A DNA stretch of 48,878 nt from Bacteroidota bacterium. Lineage in GTDB: Bacteria; Bacteroidota; Bacteroidia; UKL13-3. The translations under genes and the position numbers were made by a program. The notes under the pieces were generated by a model, which saw only the letters and a list, made by a program, of their open reading frames with translations, had not been told where the DNA came from and did not search any database. Shown one piece after another: positions 18,484-27,219 of the stretch. The stretch is from NCBI GenBank assembly GCA_947485745.1, contig CANKQY010000010.1, forward strand, positions 1 to 48,878, given 5' to 3'. The stretch's first letter is position 1; every line of letters starts with the position of its first letter.

Positions 18484-19779
18484 ATGATAAATAAATTAAA
18501 ATGGTTTTTCTCCTTGGCTATCGCTTCAATCCTTGCAGGTTGTGGGCTTAGTAGTGATAAGGGTGAATTAACAGGAGTGGGACTCAGAAGCGCATGGTTT
18601 CACCCACAGCCTTACGGTACTGTTTACATTCCTTCTGGTACCATTCACGTGGGAGCAAATGAGCAAGACATCCCTAATTCTATGATATCGCCTAACAAGC
18701 AAATCACTATCACGGCATTTTACATGGATGAAACTGAAATCACCAATAATGAATACCGTCAGTTTGTTGATGAGATTCAGGATTCAATTTTCCGTGAAAA
18801 ATTGGGTGATAAATTTTGGACACCATTGATTGATCCTGTTACTGAAGAAGAAACAGGCGAGCACGAAATCAATCGTAAATTGAGAATTGAGCCAGAAGAC
18901 ATGAAAAATGGTGAGGTGAATGATATGTATTATCAAGGAAACGAAATTTACTACAGAACCAAACAAGTAGATGTGCGTAAATTGAAATACAAATATGATT
19001 ACATTGATTTGCACGCTGCCGCTCAATTGCATAAGCAAGATGCTTATAAGAGAAACAGAGGAGATTTTAAAAAGGAAGAAATAGTAGAGATTTATCCTGA
19101 TACTCTGGTATTCATGCGTGATTTTACTTATGCTTATAATGAGCCTATTTCTACCATGTACTATTGGCATCCAAAATATGACGATTATCCAGTAGTTGGT
19201 GTAAATTGGAAACAAGCCCGTGCTTTTGCTCATTGGAGAACCATACACTTTAATTCATTCTATGCTGGTAATGAAGAAAATACAGTAACTGCTTTCCGTT
19301 TACCTACAGAATACGAGTGGGAATATGCAGCTAGAGCAGGAAGAGATCAAACCATGTATCCTTGGGGAGGTCCTTATGTTAGAAATGCAAAAGGATGTTC
19401 TCTAGCTAACTTCAAACCAGGTAGAGGTGATTATGGCGCCGATGGCGGTGTTTATCCAATCAGAGTTGCATCTTATTTTCCAAACGACTATGGTTTGTAT
19501 GATATGAGTGGAAATGTTGCTGAGTGGACTGTTACCGCACATGCTGAATCTGCTCATTTGTTTACACATGATTTAAACTCAGATTACCAATATGATGCTA
19601 GAGAGGAAGACAATGAAACATTGAAGCGTAAGGTAATTAGAGGAGGATCTTGGAAAGATATTGCAGCATTTATTCAAAATGGTACACGTACCTATGAATA
19701 CCAAGATAGCTGCAACTCATACACAGGATTTAGAACTGTTATGAGCTATGTAGGTCGCTCTATTAGAGATAAAAAATAA
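18484..19779 (+). CDS. gldK: Type IX secretion/gliding lipoprotein GldK (PorK)
   Basis: 431 aa. A lipoprotein signal ends in LAGC, with C20 as the lipid anchor. The rest is a formylglycine-generating-enzyme (SUMF1)-like domain: YIPSGTIHVGANEQD, MDETEITNNEYRQF, a LPTEYEWEYAARAG block, GLYDMSGNVAEWTV, RGGSWKD and TGFRTVMSY. In T9SS this fold is structural, not catalytic: PorK and PorN form the large periplasmic ring bound to the outer membrane. First gene of gldKLMN, 43 bp ahead of gldL. Confidence 0.96.
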   Translation: MINKLKWFFSLAIASILAGCGLSSDKGELTGVGLRSAWFHPQPYGTVYIPSGTIHVGANEQDIPNSMISPNKQITITAFYMDETEITNNEYRQFVDEIQDSIFREKLGDKFWTPLIDPVTEEETGEHEINRKLRIEPEDMKNGEVNDMYYQGNEIYYRTKQVDVRKLKYKYDYIDLHAAAQLHKQDAYKRNRGDFKKEEIVEIYPDTLVFMRDFTYAYNEPISTMYYWHPKYDDYPVVGVNWKQARAFAHWRTIHFNSFYAGNEENTVTAFRLPTEYEWEYAARAGRDQTMYPWGGPYVRNAKGCSLANFKPGRGDYGADGGVYPIRVASYFPNDYGLYDMSGNVAEWTVTAHAESAHLFTHDLNSDYQYDAREEDNETLKRKVIRGGSWKDIAAFIQNGTRTYEYQDSCNSYTGFRTVMSYVGRSIRDKK

Positions 19780-19822
19780 AAAATTAATCAAATCAAATAA
19801 CTAACACTAAAAATTTAATCAA

Positions 19823-20614
19823 ATGAAAAACAGTTTTTTAGAAAGTAAAGGCTTTAAGTCTTTCATGGCAAAAGCTTATGGTATTGGAGCTGCAGTTGTA
19901 ATTATTGGTGCACTTTTTAAAATTCTTCATTGGCCTGGTGCTGATGCCATGTTAATGGTGGGTTTGTTAACAGAAGCTGCTATTTTCTTTGTTTCTGCAT
20001 TTGAACCACCTCATCAAGAGCCAGATTGGACTTTGGTTTACCCAGAATTAGCGGGTTTAGAGCCTAAAGAAAAGAAATCAGCTAATAAAGGAACCATTAC
20101 TCAACAATTAGATAAGATGATGGAAGAAGCTAAAATTGGTCCAGACTTGATTAATAGTCTTGGTAATGGCATGCGCACATTAAGCGAAAACGTAGGTAAT
20201 TTAAAAGACCTATCCACCGCTGCAGTTGCAACAGATGCTTACACCAAAAATGTAACAGCTGCTGCAGAATCACTTACAGGTATCAATACTACTTATACCA
20301 AAGCAGTAAATGCAATGGAAGGATTAGTTAATGCATCTGAAGGTTCACGTGAGTATGCTGCGCAAATTGAAAAAATGACTAAGAACTTAGCTTCATTGAA
20401 CTCAATCTATGAATTAGAAATTTCTGAATCAAATAACCACTTGAAAGGTATCAATGAATTTGTTGGTGGATTATCCAAGGTAGTTAGTATTTTAAATGAT
20501 ACAAACGCAAATGCAGAACATTTCAGAGGTGAGATGGATAAATTAAACAAAAATCTATCTTCATTGAATGGCGTATACGGCAACATGCTTGCAGCAATGA
20601 ACGTTCGCAATTAA
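19823..20614 (+). CDS. gldL: Type IX secretion motor protein GldL (PorL)
   Basis: 263 aa. Two TM helices (about 17-34 and 42-60) are joined by the typical FKILHWPGADAM loop, followed by a long cytoplasmic helical tail. GldL forms a pentamer around a GldM dimer and couples proton flow to rotation. A glutamate in TM2 is the key ionisable residue in Flavobacterium, and E51 (GLLTEAAIF) sits in the matching place here. The C-terminal part (about 80-263) is a string of predicted coiled-coil segments. Confidence 0.96.
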   Translation: MKNSFLESKGFKSFMAKAYGIGAAVVIIGALFKILHWPGADAMLMVGLLTEAAIFFVSAFEPPHQEPDWTLVYPELAGLEPKEKKSANKGTITQQLDKMMEEAKIGPDLINSLGNGMRTLSENVGNLKDLSTAAVATDAYTKNVTAAAESLTGINTTYTKAVNAMEGLVNASEGSREYAAQIEKMTKNLASLNSIYELEISESNNHLKGINEFVGGLSKVVSILNDTNANAEHFRGEMDKLNKNLSSLNGVYGNMLAAMNVRN

Positions 20615-20651
20615 TTCGAAATTAACCTTTTTAACACGGAAATAGTAAAAC

Positions 20652-22184
20652 ATGAGTGGTGGTAAAGTAACAGTAAGGCAGAAGATGATCAACATGATGT
20701 ATTTGGTGTTAACAGCATTGTTAGCGCTAAACGTATCAGCTGAAATCTTGAAGTCCTTTCACATGGTGGAGATTAGCATGGATAGAGCAGGTGAAAATAT
20801 CGATAAAAAGAATGTAACTACCCTTGCAGCTATAGATAGATATCACAAAGATATTCCTACCGACCCTATGGGTACTTCAGCATTTAATAAGTCTATTGAA
20901 GCAAAGAAAATCGCCGATGAAGGTGTAAAGTATTTTGCTGAATTAAAAGAACAATTAATAGTTGCAGCAGGTGGTCGAAAAGATGGTAACCCTGAAGAAG
21001 AAGTAGCGCAAGCAAGTAATATAGAATTACATGCTAATTTAATGATCAATCAAAAGAAAGGTGAGGAAGTAAAAGCTAAAATTAATAAAATCAAAGCTGA
21101 TTTACTAGCTCTTATGCCTGCTGATAAAAAAGATTTGATCAAAAGTGATCTTCATACAGATGCACCTAAAAATTCTTCTCAAACTTGGGAATCGGAAATG
21201 TTTGAACATACACCTTTAGCCGCTGTTGTGGCTTTGATGTCGAAAACACAAAATGATATCAAGAATACAGAATCACAAATCCTAGATTATTTAAGAGGTT
21301 CATTGACTGAAAATGTAATGATTATTGATCAATTAACTCCTCAGATTATTCCTGTAAATGGTACTAACATTACCTTAGGTAATAAATACCAAGCTGAGAT
21401 TTTCTTGGCAGCTTCTAGTTCTAGATCTGAAGCTAATATTTCTGTGAATGGCAATCAGTTGAAGAATGAAAGTGGTATTGGTAAATACGAAGTAACTGCT
21501 AGCAAAGAAGGTGAAAACAAATTCAAAGCAGTAATTACTACAACCAATTCAAGTGGAAAAAAAGAAACTTATGAAAAAGAAGGTTCATTCTTTGCCTTGG
21601 CGCCATTAGCAGTTATTTCTGCAACAAAAATGAATGTTGTTTATATCGGTTTAGATAATCCAATTTCAGTTTCAGTACCAGGATTTGCGGCAAATAAAGT
21701 AGATGTTCGTTGCGATGGTGGTAAATTAAGTAAAGTTGGAAGTGGTGGCGAATACATGTTAACAGTTGATGGTTCTGTAAGAGAAGTAACCATTTCTGCT
21801 GGTGTTGAAGGCAAAACTATGGGTTTTGCTAAATACCGTGTTCGTCAAATCCCTAAACCTATGCCGCAATTGGGTTCAATTGAGCAATCAGGTTCGGTAT
21901 CGATGGGACAATTAAAATCATCGAATTTTGTTTTAACCGTATTAAAAGACTTTGCATTCGAAGGAGTTAAGTTCACACCAATTAGCTGGAACCTAGTATA
22001 TGCGCCTAAAAATGGTGGTGCTAGAGTTGAAAATGGTAATGGTGAAACTTTATCTGCTGGTGCAAAATCAATCTTAATGAATGCACGCCCAGGCGATCGT
22101 ATCATTTTGATGAACATAAAAGCTAAAGGTCCTGCTGGTGCAGTGCCAATTCCAGCCTCATTGGTATTAGAGGTTAGACAATAA
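20652..22184 (+). CDS. gldM: Type IX secretion motor protein GldM (PorM)
   Basis: 510 aa, the usual length. A short cytoplasmic N-terminus (MSGGKVTVRQKM) and a single TM helix (about 13-33, MINMMYLVLTALLALNVSAE) precede a long periplasmic part. That part comprises a helical domain (about 35-220) followed by three beta domains ending in LVLEVRQ. GldM spans the periplasm and transmits motion from GldL to the GldK/GldN ring. Starts 37 bp after gldL and ends 19 bp before gldN. Confidence 0.96.
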   Translation: MSGGKVTVRQKMINMMYLVLTALLALNVSAEILKSFHMVEISMDRAGENIDKKNVTTLAAIDRYHKDIPTDPMGTSAFNKSIEAKKIADEGVKYFAELKEQLIVAAGGRKDGNPEEEVAQASNIELHANLMINQKKGEEVKAKINKIKADLLALMPADKKDLIKSDLHTDAPKNSSQTWESEMFEHTPLAAVVALMSKTQNDIKNTESQILDYLRGSLTENVMIIDQLTPQIIPVNGTNITLGNKYQAEIFLAASSSRSEANISVNGNQLKNESGIGKYEVTASKEGENKFKAVITTTNSSGKKETYEKEGSFFALAPLAVISATKMNVVYIGLDNPISVSVPGFAANKVDVRCDGGKLSKVGSGGEYMLTVDGSVREVTISAGVEGKTMGFAKYRVRQIPKPMPQLGSIEQSGSVSMGQLKSSNFVLTVLKDFAFEGVKFTPISWNLVYAPKNGGARVENGNGETLSAGAKSILMNARPGDRIILMNIKAKGPAGAVPIPASLVLEVRQ

Positions 22185-22203
22185 TAATTAGAAACGCATA
22201 AAA

Positions 22204-23040
22204 ATGAAAAAACTATTAGGTATCATTGTTTTGTTATTGCTTTCCTACAGCAACTTTGCTCAAGGAGTGTATGATGATTTCATCTACAACAGACAAGCAG
22301 TAACTGAACGTAAAGTTGTGGCTTGGCCTTATTTGCGCGAAGCTGATGTGATGTACGCTAAACGTGTGGTACGTGTTGTTGACACCCGCGAAAAAGCAAA
22401 TCAACCAATGGCTTGGCCAAAAAATCCTTTGAGTATTATTTTGTATAATGCCGTACGAGATGGTAAATTAACGCCATATGAAAATGATTCATTGTCTACT
22501 CAAATGTCAATTGAAAAGTTTTTATCATTGGGTACAGATACAGAATACTTTGATGTACCTATTGATCCCAATGATCCTACTTTTACACGTTTAGATACTA
22601 TCGTAAATCCAATGTTGCCAGAATTGCGCATCATGAAATTTAGAATAGTGGAAGATTGGATATTTGATAAGAAGCATTCTCAAATGTTTGTGCGTATCAT
22701 CTCCATTTCTCCAAGATATAACATGCGTTTAGGTGGGGTAGATTTAGGTGAAGCAGATTTGTGTGTATTCAAATACCATTCGAATGATGGGTTAGATTTA
22801 CGCCATTATTTAATCAATTATGAGGTATTCAATCGCCAAAATGATGCGGCTCGTTTGACGTATGATGATTGGTTCGAGCAAAGATTATTTAGTAGCTATG
22901 TTGTTAAAGAAGCCAATCAACAAGATATGTACATTAAAGATTACGCAGAGTATAAGGATAATGGTGTTGCAGCCATTCTGGAAGGTGAGCGAATCAAAAA
23001 CGAATTGTTTGAAAAAGAACATGATCTTTGGGAATACTAG
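22204..23040 (+). CDS. gldN: Type IX secretion/gliding protein GldN (PorN)
   Basis: 278 aa with a signal peptide ending near NFAQG. The mature start VYDDFIYNRQAV and the motifs VAWPYLREADVMYAKRV and SIILYNAVRDGKLTPYEND are characteristic of GldN/PorN. It is periplasmic, binds GldK/PorK in the ring and contacts GldM. Last gene of the operon: a strong terminator follows its stop by 18 bp. Confidence 0.95.
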   Translation: MKKLLGIIVLLLLSYSNFAQGVYDDFIYNRQAVTERKVVAWPYLREADVMYAKRVVRVVDTREKANQPMAWPKNPLSIILYNAVRDGKLTPYENDSLSTQMSIEKFLSLGTDTEYFDVPIDPNDPTFTRLDTIVNPMLPELRIMKFRIVEDWIFDKKHSQMFVRIISISPRYNMRLGGVDLGEADLCVFKYHSNDGLDLRHYLINYEVFNRQNDAARLTYDDWFEQRLFSSYVVKEANQQDMYIKDYAEYKDNGVAAILEGERIKNELFEKEHDLWEY

Positions 23041-23057
23041 TATTTCCTAACTTATAG

Positions 23058-23092
23058 AAAAGGCCATTGCAATTTGCAGTGGCCTTTTTTTT
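23058..23092 (+). terminator. Intrinsic terminator of gldKLMN
   Basis: AAGGCCATTGC, loop AATTT, GCAGTGGCCTT: an 11-bp stem with one T-G wobble, followed by an uninterrupted run of eight T. Placed just after gldN. Confidence 0.9.
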
Positions 23093-23244
23093 GCTTAAAT
23101 GCACGTGTTTTTATATTTCATAAGTAAATATTCATTGTTTGAGATATTTTGAATATTTTTTGAATAATTGCTTCATTTTAATTTACTGATAATGAGTAAA
23201 TATAGGTATCTCCACAGATTATTTGCCATTAATTTGCCAATACA

Positions 23245-23275
23245 TTTGGATTTAAAGCGTCGAAACCTATCTTTG
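23245..23275 (+). promoter_or_regulatory. Consensus promoter of tRNA-Val
   Basis: TTTG (23245-23248), exactly 19 bp, TATCTTTG (23268-23275). A perfect TTTG-N19-TAnnTTTG promoter, 30 bp before the tRNA. Confidence 0.85.
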
Positions 23276-23305
23276 CACTCCCCTTACGAAAGTACTGGAA
23301 AGAAA

Positions 23306-23380
23306 GGAGGCATAGCTCAGCTGGTTCAGAGCATCTGCCTTACAAGCAGAGGGTCCGCGGTTCGAACCCGTGTGCCTCCA
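23306..23380 (+). tRNA. tRNA-Val (anticodon TAC)
   Basis: 75 nt with a full cloverleaf. Acceptor GGAGGCA pairs with TGCCTCC (23373-23379), discriminator A 23380. Anticodon stem TCTGC/GCAGA encloses loop CTTACAA with anticodon TAC at 23341-23343. T-arm GCGGTTCGAACCCGT. The 3' CCA is not encoded. It has its own promoter and terminator, so it is a single-gene unit. Confidence 0.97.
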
Positions 23381-23383
23381 CAA

Positions 23384-23412
23384 AAAAACCACTGAATTTC
23401 GGTGGTTTTTTT
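23384..23412 (+). terminator. Terminator after tRNA-Val
   Basis: ACCAC...GTGGT stem (extended by an A-run and matching T-run) around a short GAA/TTC centre, ending in seven T. Begins 4 bp after the tRNA. Confidence 0.85.
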
Positions 23413-23451
23413 ATGCATGAAATTTAAGAACAATACTATAGATTCAGATTC

Positions 23452-23518
23452 GACCCCTTCGGGGTCGCATGTTTATAGGGATATTGATTTGCTATAGACA
23501 TGTGACCCCGATGGGGTC
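23452..23518. repeat. Paired inverted REP-like element
   Basis: Two 27-bp arms (23452-23478 and 23492-23518) are inverted copies with 24 of 27 matches, separated by 13 bp. Each arm carries its own hairpin: GACCCC-TTC-GGGGTC at 23452-23466 and GACCCC-GAT-GGGGTC at 23504-23518. The two-hairpin inverted layout is that of a BIME-like repeat or a tiny non-coding mobile element. Confidence 0.7.
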
Positions 23519-23522
23519 AAAC

Positions 23523-23724
23523 ATTTAGCAGACCTAAATAAGTTTACAAATCAACAAACGAGGGCAGAAAAATGAATAGGAGGATTGAGCGTACTATTAG
23601 AAAAAAGTAAAGCGTAACACAGTTCTATTAGAGGCTTAGTCTCATTTGATATTTAATCCAGTTTCAGGAGAGTCCCCAGTTCTCTGGGTGCATAGAGATG
23701 CATGCCTAATTTATTATTAAACTA
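23523..23724. other. Gene-poor stretch, no gene seen
   Basis: No supported ORF. The only structures noted are a small hairpin CCCAG-TTCT-CTGGG (23675-23688) and the nearby GCAT-AGAG-ATGC. With the fragments to the right, it reads as decayed sequence between tRNA-Val and lhgO. Confidence 0.4.
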
Positions 23725-24021
23725 TTATAGTGTTTTGATCAATGTCTTGTCAATTTCATCGCGGAGTTTTGGCGCGGGGAAACTTTTCAATTGTGTCCAT
23801 TTGTTACTGTCAATAGAGTATCTCCAGAAATCATTTTTATATGAAGTTCCGTCATCCCCTCCAATTAGGTAGCCATATTTACCACATGAAAATCCACTCG
23901 CTGATCTTCTGGCTGAACCAGGGAAACTTGCTTTTTGAATTAATCCAGTTTGCGCAAAAATTGATTGCGAAATAAAACAAAAATATAAAATGCAAAATAA
24001 GTTTTTAATTAATGTATTCAT
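23725..24021 (-). pseudogene. Truncated kelch-repeat secreted protein
   Basis: 98 aa from ATG 24021. A clear signal peptide (MNTLIKNLFCILYFCFISQS, cut near FAQ) is followed by one kelch-type blade: SARRSASGFSCGKYGYLIGG, then YKNDFWRYSIDSNKWTQLKSF. In Bacteroidota such proteins normally repeat this 45-55-residue blade six or more times. Here the second blade derails after FPAP into an unrelated tail. It is most likely the 5' remnant of a larger cell-surface kelch gene. An upstream extension to 24111 would place 30 non-signal residues before the signal peptide, so I reject that start. Confidence 0.6.
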
Positions 24022-24554
24022 GGCTGGTAATCGCGGTGTATCTGACCATAAAATCTCGGAGCAAATTGACCACCCATATTGCTGGCAAAAATTGATCATA
24101 TTTTCTGGCAAAGAATAGCAGTTTATTGCTGATTGTTATTCAAAAATATTAATTATTTAATTAGTTTAATGATATTTTTTTCTTCCTTTAGGATTCTCCT
24201 GTATGGAGAGAGAGGCATTCGGACCCTCGGACCTGAAAAGATATAAATTCTCTTAGAGATAATCATTTGGTTTTGTGGTGCTTGTGATTTCTTGTTTTTC
24301 CGAGGGCGGGGTCCCTTGTTTGGGACCTTCTTTGCTTGAGATTGGGTTAAGGGCTTCTGTTTTATTTGTAATTTTGCACGGCTTCGCTTCGTGAGTAACA
24401 TAGCGAAACTTAGTGGATTAATTATGACTCTAAGGTAAGGTTTATTTTTTATAAGTCAATACCTATAATCCAACCCCAAAATTCCAATAAACCACGCCTC
24501 GGTTCAAACCGAATAAATTTAATTTTAGCGCCAATAGCTATTCAGATTTTCTTC
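24022..24554. other. Gene-poor stretch left of lhgO
   Basis: About 530 bases with no gene I can support. An 82-codon minus-strand frame (24153-24401) is basic, low in complexity and has no family resemblance. Notable contents are the tRNA-like 3' end at 24204-24232 and one GGTTCAAACC palindrome (24501-24510) embedded in CGGTTCAAACCG. Confidence 0.4.
24204..24232 (-). pseudogene. Possible tRNA-Ser 3'-end relic
   Basis: Read on the minus strand: GAGGG (24228-24224), loop TCCGAAT, GCCTC (24216-24212), then TCTCTCC (24211-24205) and A. This is the order T-arm, 3' acceptor strand, discriminator, with an acceptor typical of tRNA-Ser. The T-stem has 4 of 5 pairs and the loop has C for the invariant second T. 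No 5' half is found. It could be a leftover attachment site of an excised element, or chance. Confidence 0.3.
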
Positions 24555-24562
24555 TATCTTCG
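24555..24562 (+). promoter_or_regulatory. Candidate -7 box of lhgO
   Basis: TATCTTCG, one mismatch from TAnnTTTG, 18 bp before the lhgO ATG. No good -33 TTTG at 19 bp, so only a half-site is supported. Confidence 0.35.
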
Positions 24563-24580
24563 CAGCCTGATTTAAGTTTC

Positions 24581-25780
24581 ATGAAATACCAGTATGTGAT
24601 TATTGGTGGCGGAATAGTTGGCCTTGCCACTGCCTACCAAATGCTCAAACAAAAACCAGGTTTAAAGCTGGCTGTAATTGAAAAAGAAAATGCCGTTGCT
24701 GCCCACCAAACGGGTCATAATAGCGGGGTAATTCACAGTGGATTGTATTATAAGCCGGGTAGTTTAAAGGCCAAAAATTGTATTTTGGGCTATCAAATGC
24801 TCATTGAATTTTGCGATACTTACGGCATTCCTTATGAGTTGTGTGGCAAATTGGTGGTGGCTACTTCGCAAGATGAAATTGGCGAACTCAACAAATTATA
24901 CCAAAGGGGTCTAGAAAACGGTTTGAACCAAATAAAAATGATTAACCAGCAGGAGGCTTTAGAAATTGAGCCCCATTTGCGCGTGGTTGCTGGTATGCAG
25001 GTTCCTTATACTGGCATCATTGATTATACCGCCGTTTGCGAAAAATTGGCAGAATTGGTTCAAGAAATGGGTGGCGAAATTTATACTGGGCATAAGGTGG
25101 AGAACATTCACTTATCGCCTGCTACGGCTACCATTATTACCGCTCAACGTAATTTTGAAACCAATATGTATATCAATTGCGCTGGCTTATACAGTGATAA
25201 GGTTGCTGGCTTGACCCAAAAATCGATTGATACACGTATTATACCTTTTAGGGGCGAGTATTTTATGCTCAAGCCCGAAAAACGTTCGTTGGTGAAGCAT
25301 TTAATATACCCTGTGCCTGATCCTAATTTTCCATTCTTGGGCGTACACTTTACCCGCATGATTGATGGTGGCGTGGAGGCTGGTCCGAATGCCGTTTTTG
25401 CATTTAAGCGCGAAGGCTATAAAATGAGTGATGTGGATTTGCAAGAAATGTTTGAATCGATTGCTTGGCCTGGATTTAGAAAGGTAATGGTCAAATATTG
25501 GAAGACTGGTTTGGGGGAGTTTTACCGCTCGTTTTCAAAAGCAGCTTTTACAAAAGCCCTTCAAAAGTTGATTCCAGAAGTACAAGAAGATGATTTAATT
25601 CCTGCCGAAGCGGGGGTGAGGGCCCAGGCTTGCGATAAGTTTGGCGGTTTGATAGATGATTTTAAAATTATTGAGGAACAGCATGCCATTCATATTTTAA
25701 ATGCACCTTCGCCAGCTGCTACTTCTAGTTTAAGTATAGGATCAACCATAGCTGAAATGGCTTTAAAACAATATGTTTAG
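24581..25780 (+). CDS. lhgO: L-2-hydroxyglutarate oxidase/dehydrogenase LhgO
   Basis: An FAD enzyme that oxidises L-2-hydroxyglutarate to 2-oxoglutarate, a metabolite-repair or catabolic step feeding electrons to the respiratory chain. 399 aa. The FAD-binding GGGIVGLATAYQ lies near residue 8, with EKE at the second strand, then HQTGHNSGVIHSGLYYKPGS, a block diagnostic of LhgO/L2HGDH. RGEYFMLKPEKRSLVKHLIYP and the C-terminal LNAPSPAATSSLSIGSTIA complete the family pattern. It overlaps the following thioesterase gene by 8 bp, so the two are cotranslated. Confidence 0.93.
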   Translation: MKYQYVIIGGGIVGLATAYQMLKQKPGLKLAVIEKENAVAAHQTGHNSGVIHSGLYYKPGSLKAKNCILGYQMLIEFCDTYGIPYELCGKLVVATSQDEIGELNKLYQRGLENGLNQIKMINQQEALEIEPHLRVVAGMQVPYTGIIDYTAVCEKLAELVQEMGGEIYTGHKVENIHLSPATATIITAQRNFETNMYINCAGLYSDKVAGLTQKSIDTRIIPFRGEYFMLKPEKRSLVKHLIYPVPDPNFPFLGVHFTRMIDGGVEAGPNAVFAFKREGYKMSDVDLQEMFESIAWPGFRKVMVKYWKTGLGEFYRSFSKAAFTKALQKLIPEVQEDDLIPAEAGVRAQACDKFGGLIDDFKIIEEQHAIHILNAPSPAATSSLSIGSTIAEMALKQYV

Positions 25781-26183
25781 TTCAGAAACTAACATAAGAG
25801 TTAGGTATGCCGAAACCGACCAAATGGGTTATGTATATTATGGCAATTATGCTACCTATTATGAAGTAGCGAGGGTTGAGGCCTTAAGGTTAATAGGTTT
25901 GAGCTATAAATTGTTTGAGGACAATGGAGTCATGATGCCTGTATTGAACCTACACTGCAAATATCATAAGCCTGCAAAATACGATGATTTACTTACCATA
26001 AAAACCACTATTAAAGAATTGCCTTCCGTGCGCATTGAGTTTTTTTATGCGGTATACAATGAACTTGGTGTATTGTTAAATGAGGGCGAAACCACTTTGG
26101 TTTGCATAGATATGAAAACAGGCCGACCTTGCGGTAGTCCTAAAATATTAATTGAAAAAATAAGCGAATATTTTAAGCATTAA
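25773..26183 (+). CDS. Acyl-CoA thioesterase, YbgC/4-hydroxybenzoyl-CoA thioesterase family
   Basis: 136 aa with a single hotdog domain. RYAETDQMGYVYYGNYATYY carries catalytic D16 in the classic YbgC signature. The remainder (LTIKTTIKELPSVRIEFFY, GETTLVCIDMKTGRPC) fits the family. It hydrolyses short- or medium-chain acyl-CoA or acyl-ACP; the natural substrate is unknown. Placed between lhgO (8-bp overlap) and a YihY-type gene (17 bp). Confidence 0.9.
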   Translation: MFSSETNIRVRYAETDQMGYVYYGNYATYYEVARVEALRLIGLSYKLFEDNGVMMPVLNLHCKYHKPAKYDDLLTIKTTIKELPSVRIEFFYAVYNELGVLLNEGETTLVCIDMKTGRPCGSPKILIEKISEYFKH

Positions 26184-26200
26184 GCTTATTTTGTAGGGTT

Positions 26201-27187
26201 ATGAAAAGTCAAAAGATGCTCTTGGGAAAACCTTTTAGGTGGCTGTATAAAAAAACAGCGGCTATAAGTATGCCCGGAAACAAAGAGGTTTCTTTGTATG
26301 CAGTATTAGAATTTTTTATAAGAAATATTGGTAAAAGTGATATCAATACCAGGGCCTCGGCGCTTTCTTTTAATTTTTTCTTGGCCTTGTTTCCAACGGT
26401 AATTTTCTTTTTTACACTCATAGCTTATTTGCCACTCACCTATACGCCAGACGAAATTCTATCCATTATTTCTCAAGCAATGCCACCAAATGTATATGAA
26501 ACAATTAGAGAAACTTTGGATGACATTTTAAAGAATCAAAGAGGCAGCTTACTTTCTTTGGGCTTTATTTCTGCTATTTATTTTTCTTCGAATGGGTTTC
26601 ATAGTTTGATGGTATTATTAAATAAATATAGTCATGCAAAGGAGACTCGCCCTTTTTGGAAGCAAAGATTAGTGGCCATTGGCATGTCGTTTTTTACTAC
26701 CATTTTAATCATGCTTTCGGTGTTGATGTTAACCACCGGAACGTTGCTCATATCTTATTTAGAGAAAGTAAAATACTTCCCTAGCAAAACCATTCCAACT
26801 TTAATAGCAAGCTTTAATTTATTGGTAGTTGGTTTTATTGTTTTGGGAATTGTGGGTGCCATCTATTTTTATGCTCCTGCAAAAAAACGGTATTGGAATT
26901 TTTTTAGCACGGGGGCTATTTTTGCAACTTTGATTACCTTAATTACAACTTATGGGTTCTCCCAATACGTAAATCATTTTAACTCGTATAATAAGGTATA
27001 TGGCTCAATTGGGGTATTAATAGTTATTATGATGCTCATTTATATCAATACCTTTATTTTACTTTTAGGTTATGATTTAAATCTGGCTATTGAGTTGGCT
27101 TTGGATCAGGAAAAGCGAAACAAAGCAAAAAGATCAGGAGAAAACATAATTGTTTATCTTGAACCGAGAGAAGAATTGAAAGATTAA
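26201..27187 (+). CDS. YihY/BrkB (UPF0761) family inner-membrane protein
   Basis: 328 aa with about six TM segments. Family landmarks are the N-terminal INTRASALSFNFFLALFPTV, the central ISAIYFSSNGFHSLMVLLNK and GSIGVLIVIMMLIYINTFIL followed by LLGYDLNLAIE. The basic tail (EKRNKAKRSG) is probably cytoplasmic. The family was once misnamed ribonuclease BN; its transport role is unsettled. Part of the lhgO-to-NMT1-like run with 17- and 32-bp gaps. Confidence 0.88.
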   Translation: MKSQKMLLGKPFRWLYKKTAAISMPGNKEVSLYAVLEFFIRNIGKSDINTRASALSFNFFLALFPTVIFFFTLIAYLPLTYTPDEILSIISQAMPPNVYETIRETLDDILKNQRGSLLSLGFISAIYFSSNGFHSLMVLLNKYSHAKETRPFWKQRLVAIGMSFFTTILIMLSVLMLTTGTLLISYLEKVKYFPSKTIPTLIASFNLLVVGFIVLGIVGAIYFYAPAKKRYWNFFSTGAIFATLITLITTYGFSQYVNHFNSYNKVYGSIGVLIVIMMLIYINTFILLLGYDLNLAIELALDQEKRNKAKRSGENIIVYLEPREELKD

Positions 27188-27219
27188 TTTGGCCAATTTT
27201 TAATAATTAATAATACATT

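Noticed and set aside
18784-19248. 154-codon minus-strand ORF inside gldK
   Set aside because: Antisense shadow of a well-supported SUMF1-like domain; composition rich in I/Y/F as expected from reversed codons.
23168-23395. 75-codon ORF across tRNA-Val
   Set aside because: It overlaps the tRNA and its promoter; artefact.
24153-24401. 82-codon minus-strand ORF
   Set aside because: Lys/Arg/Pro-rich, no family pattern, and part of it is explained by the tRNA-like 3' end it runs through.
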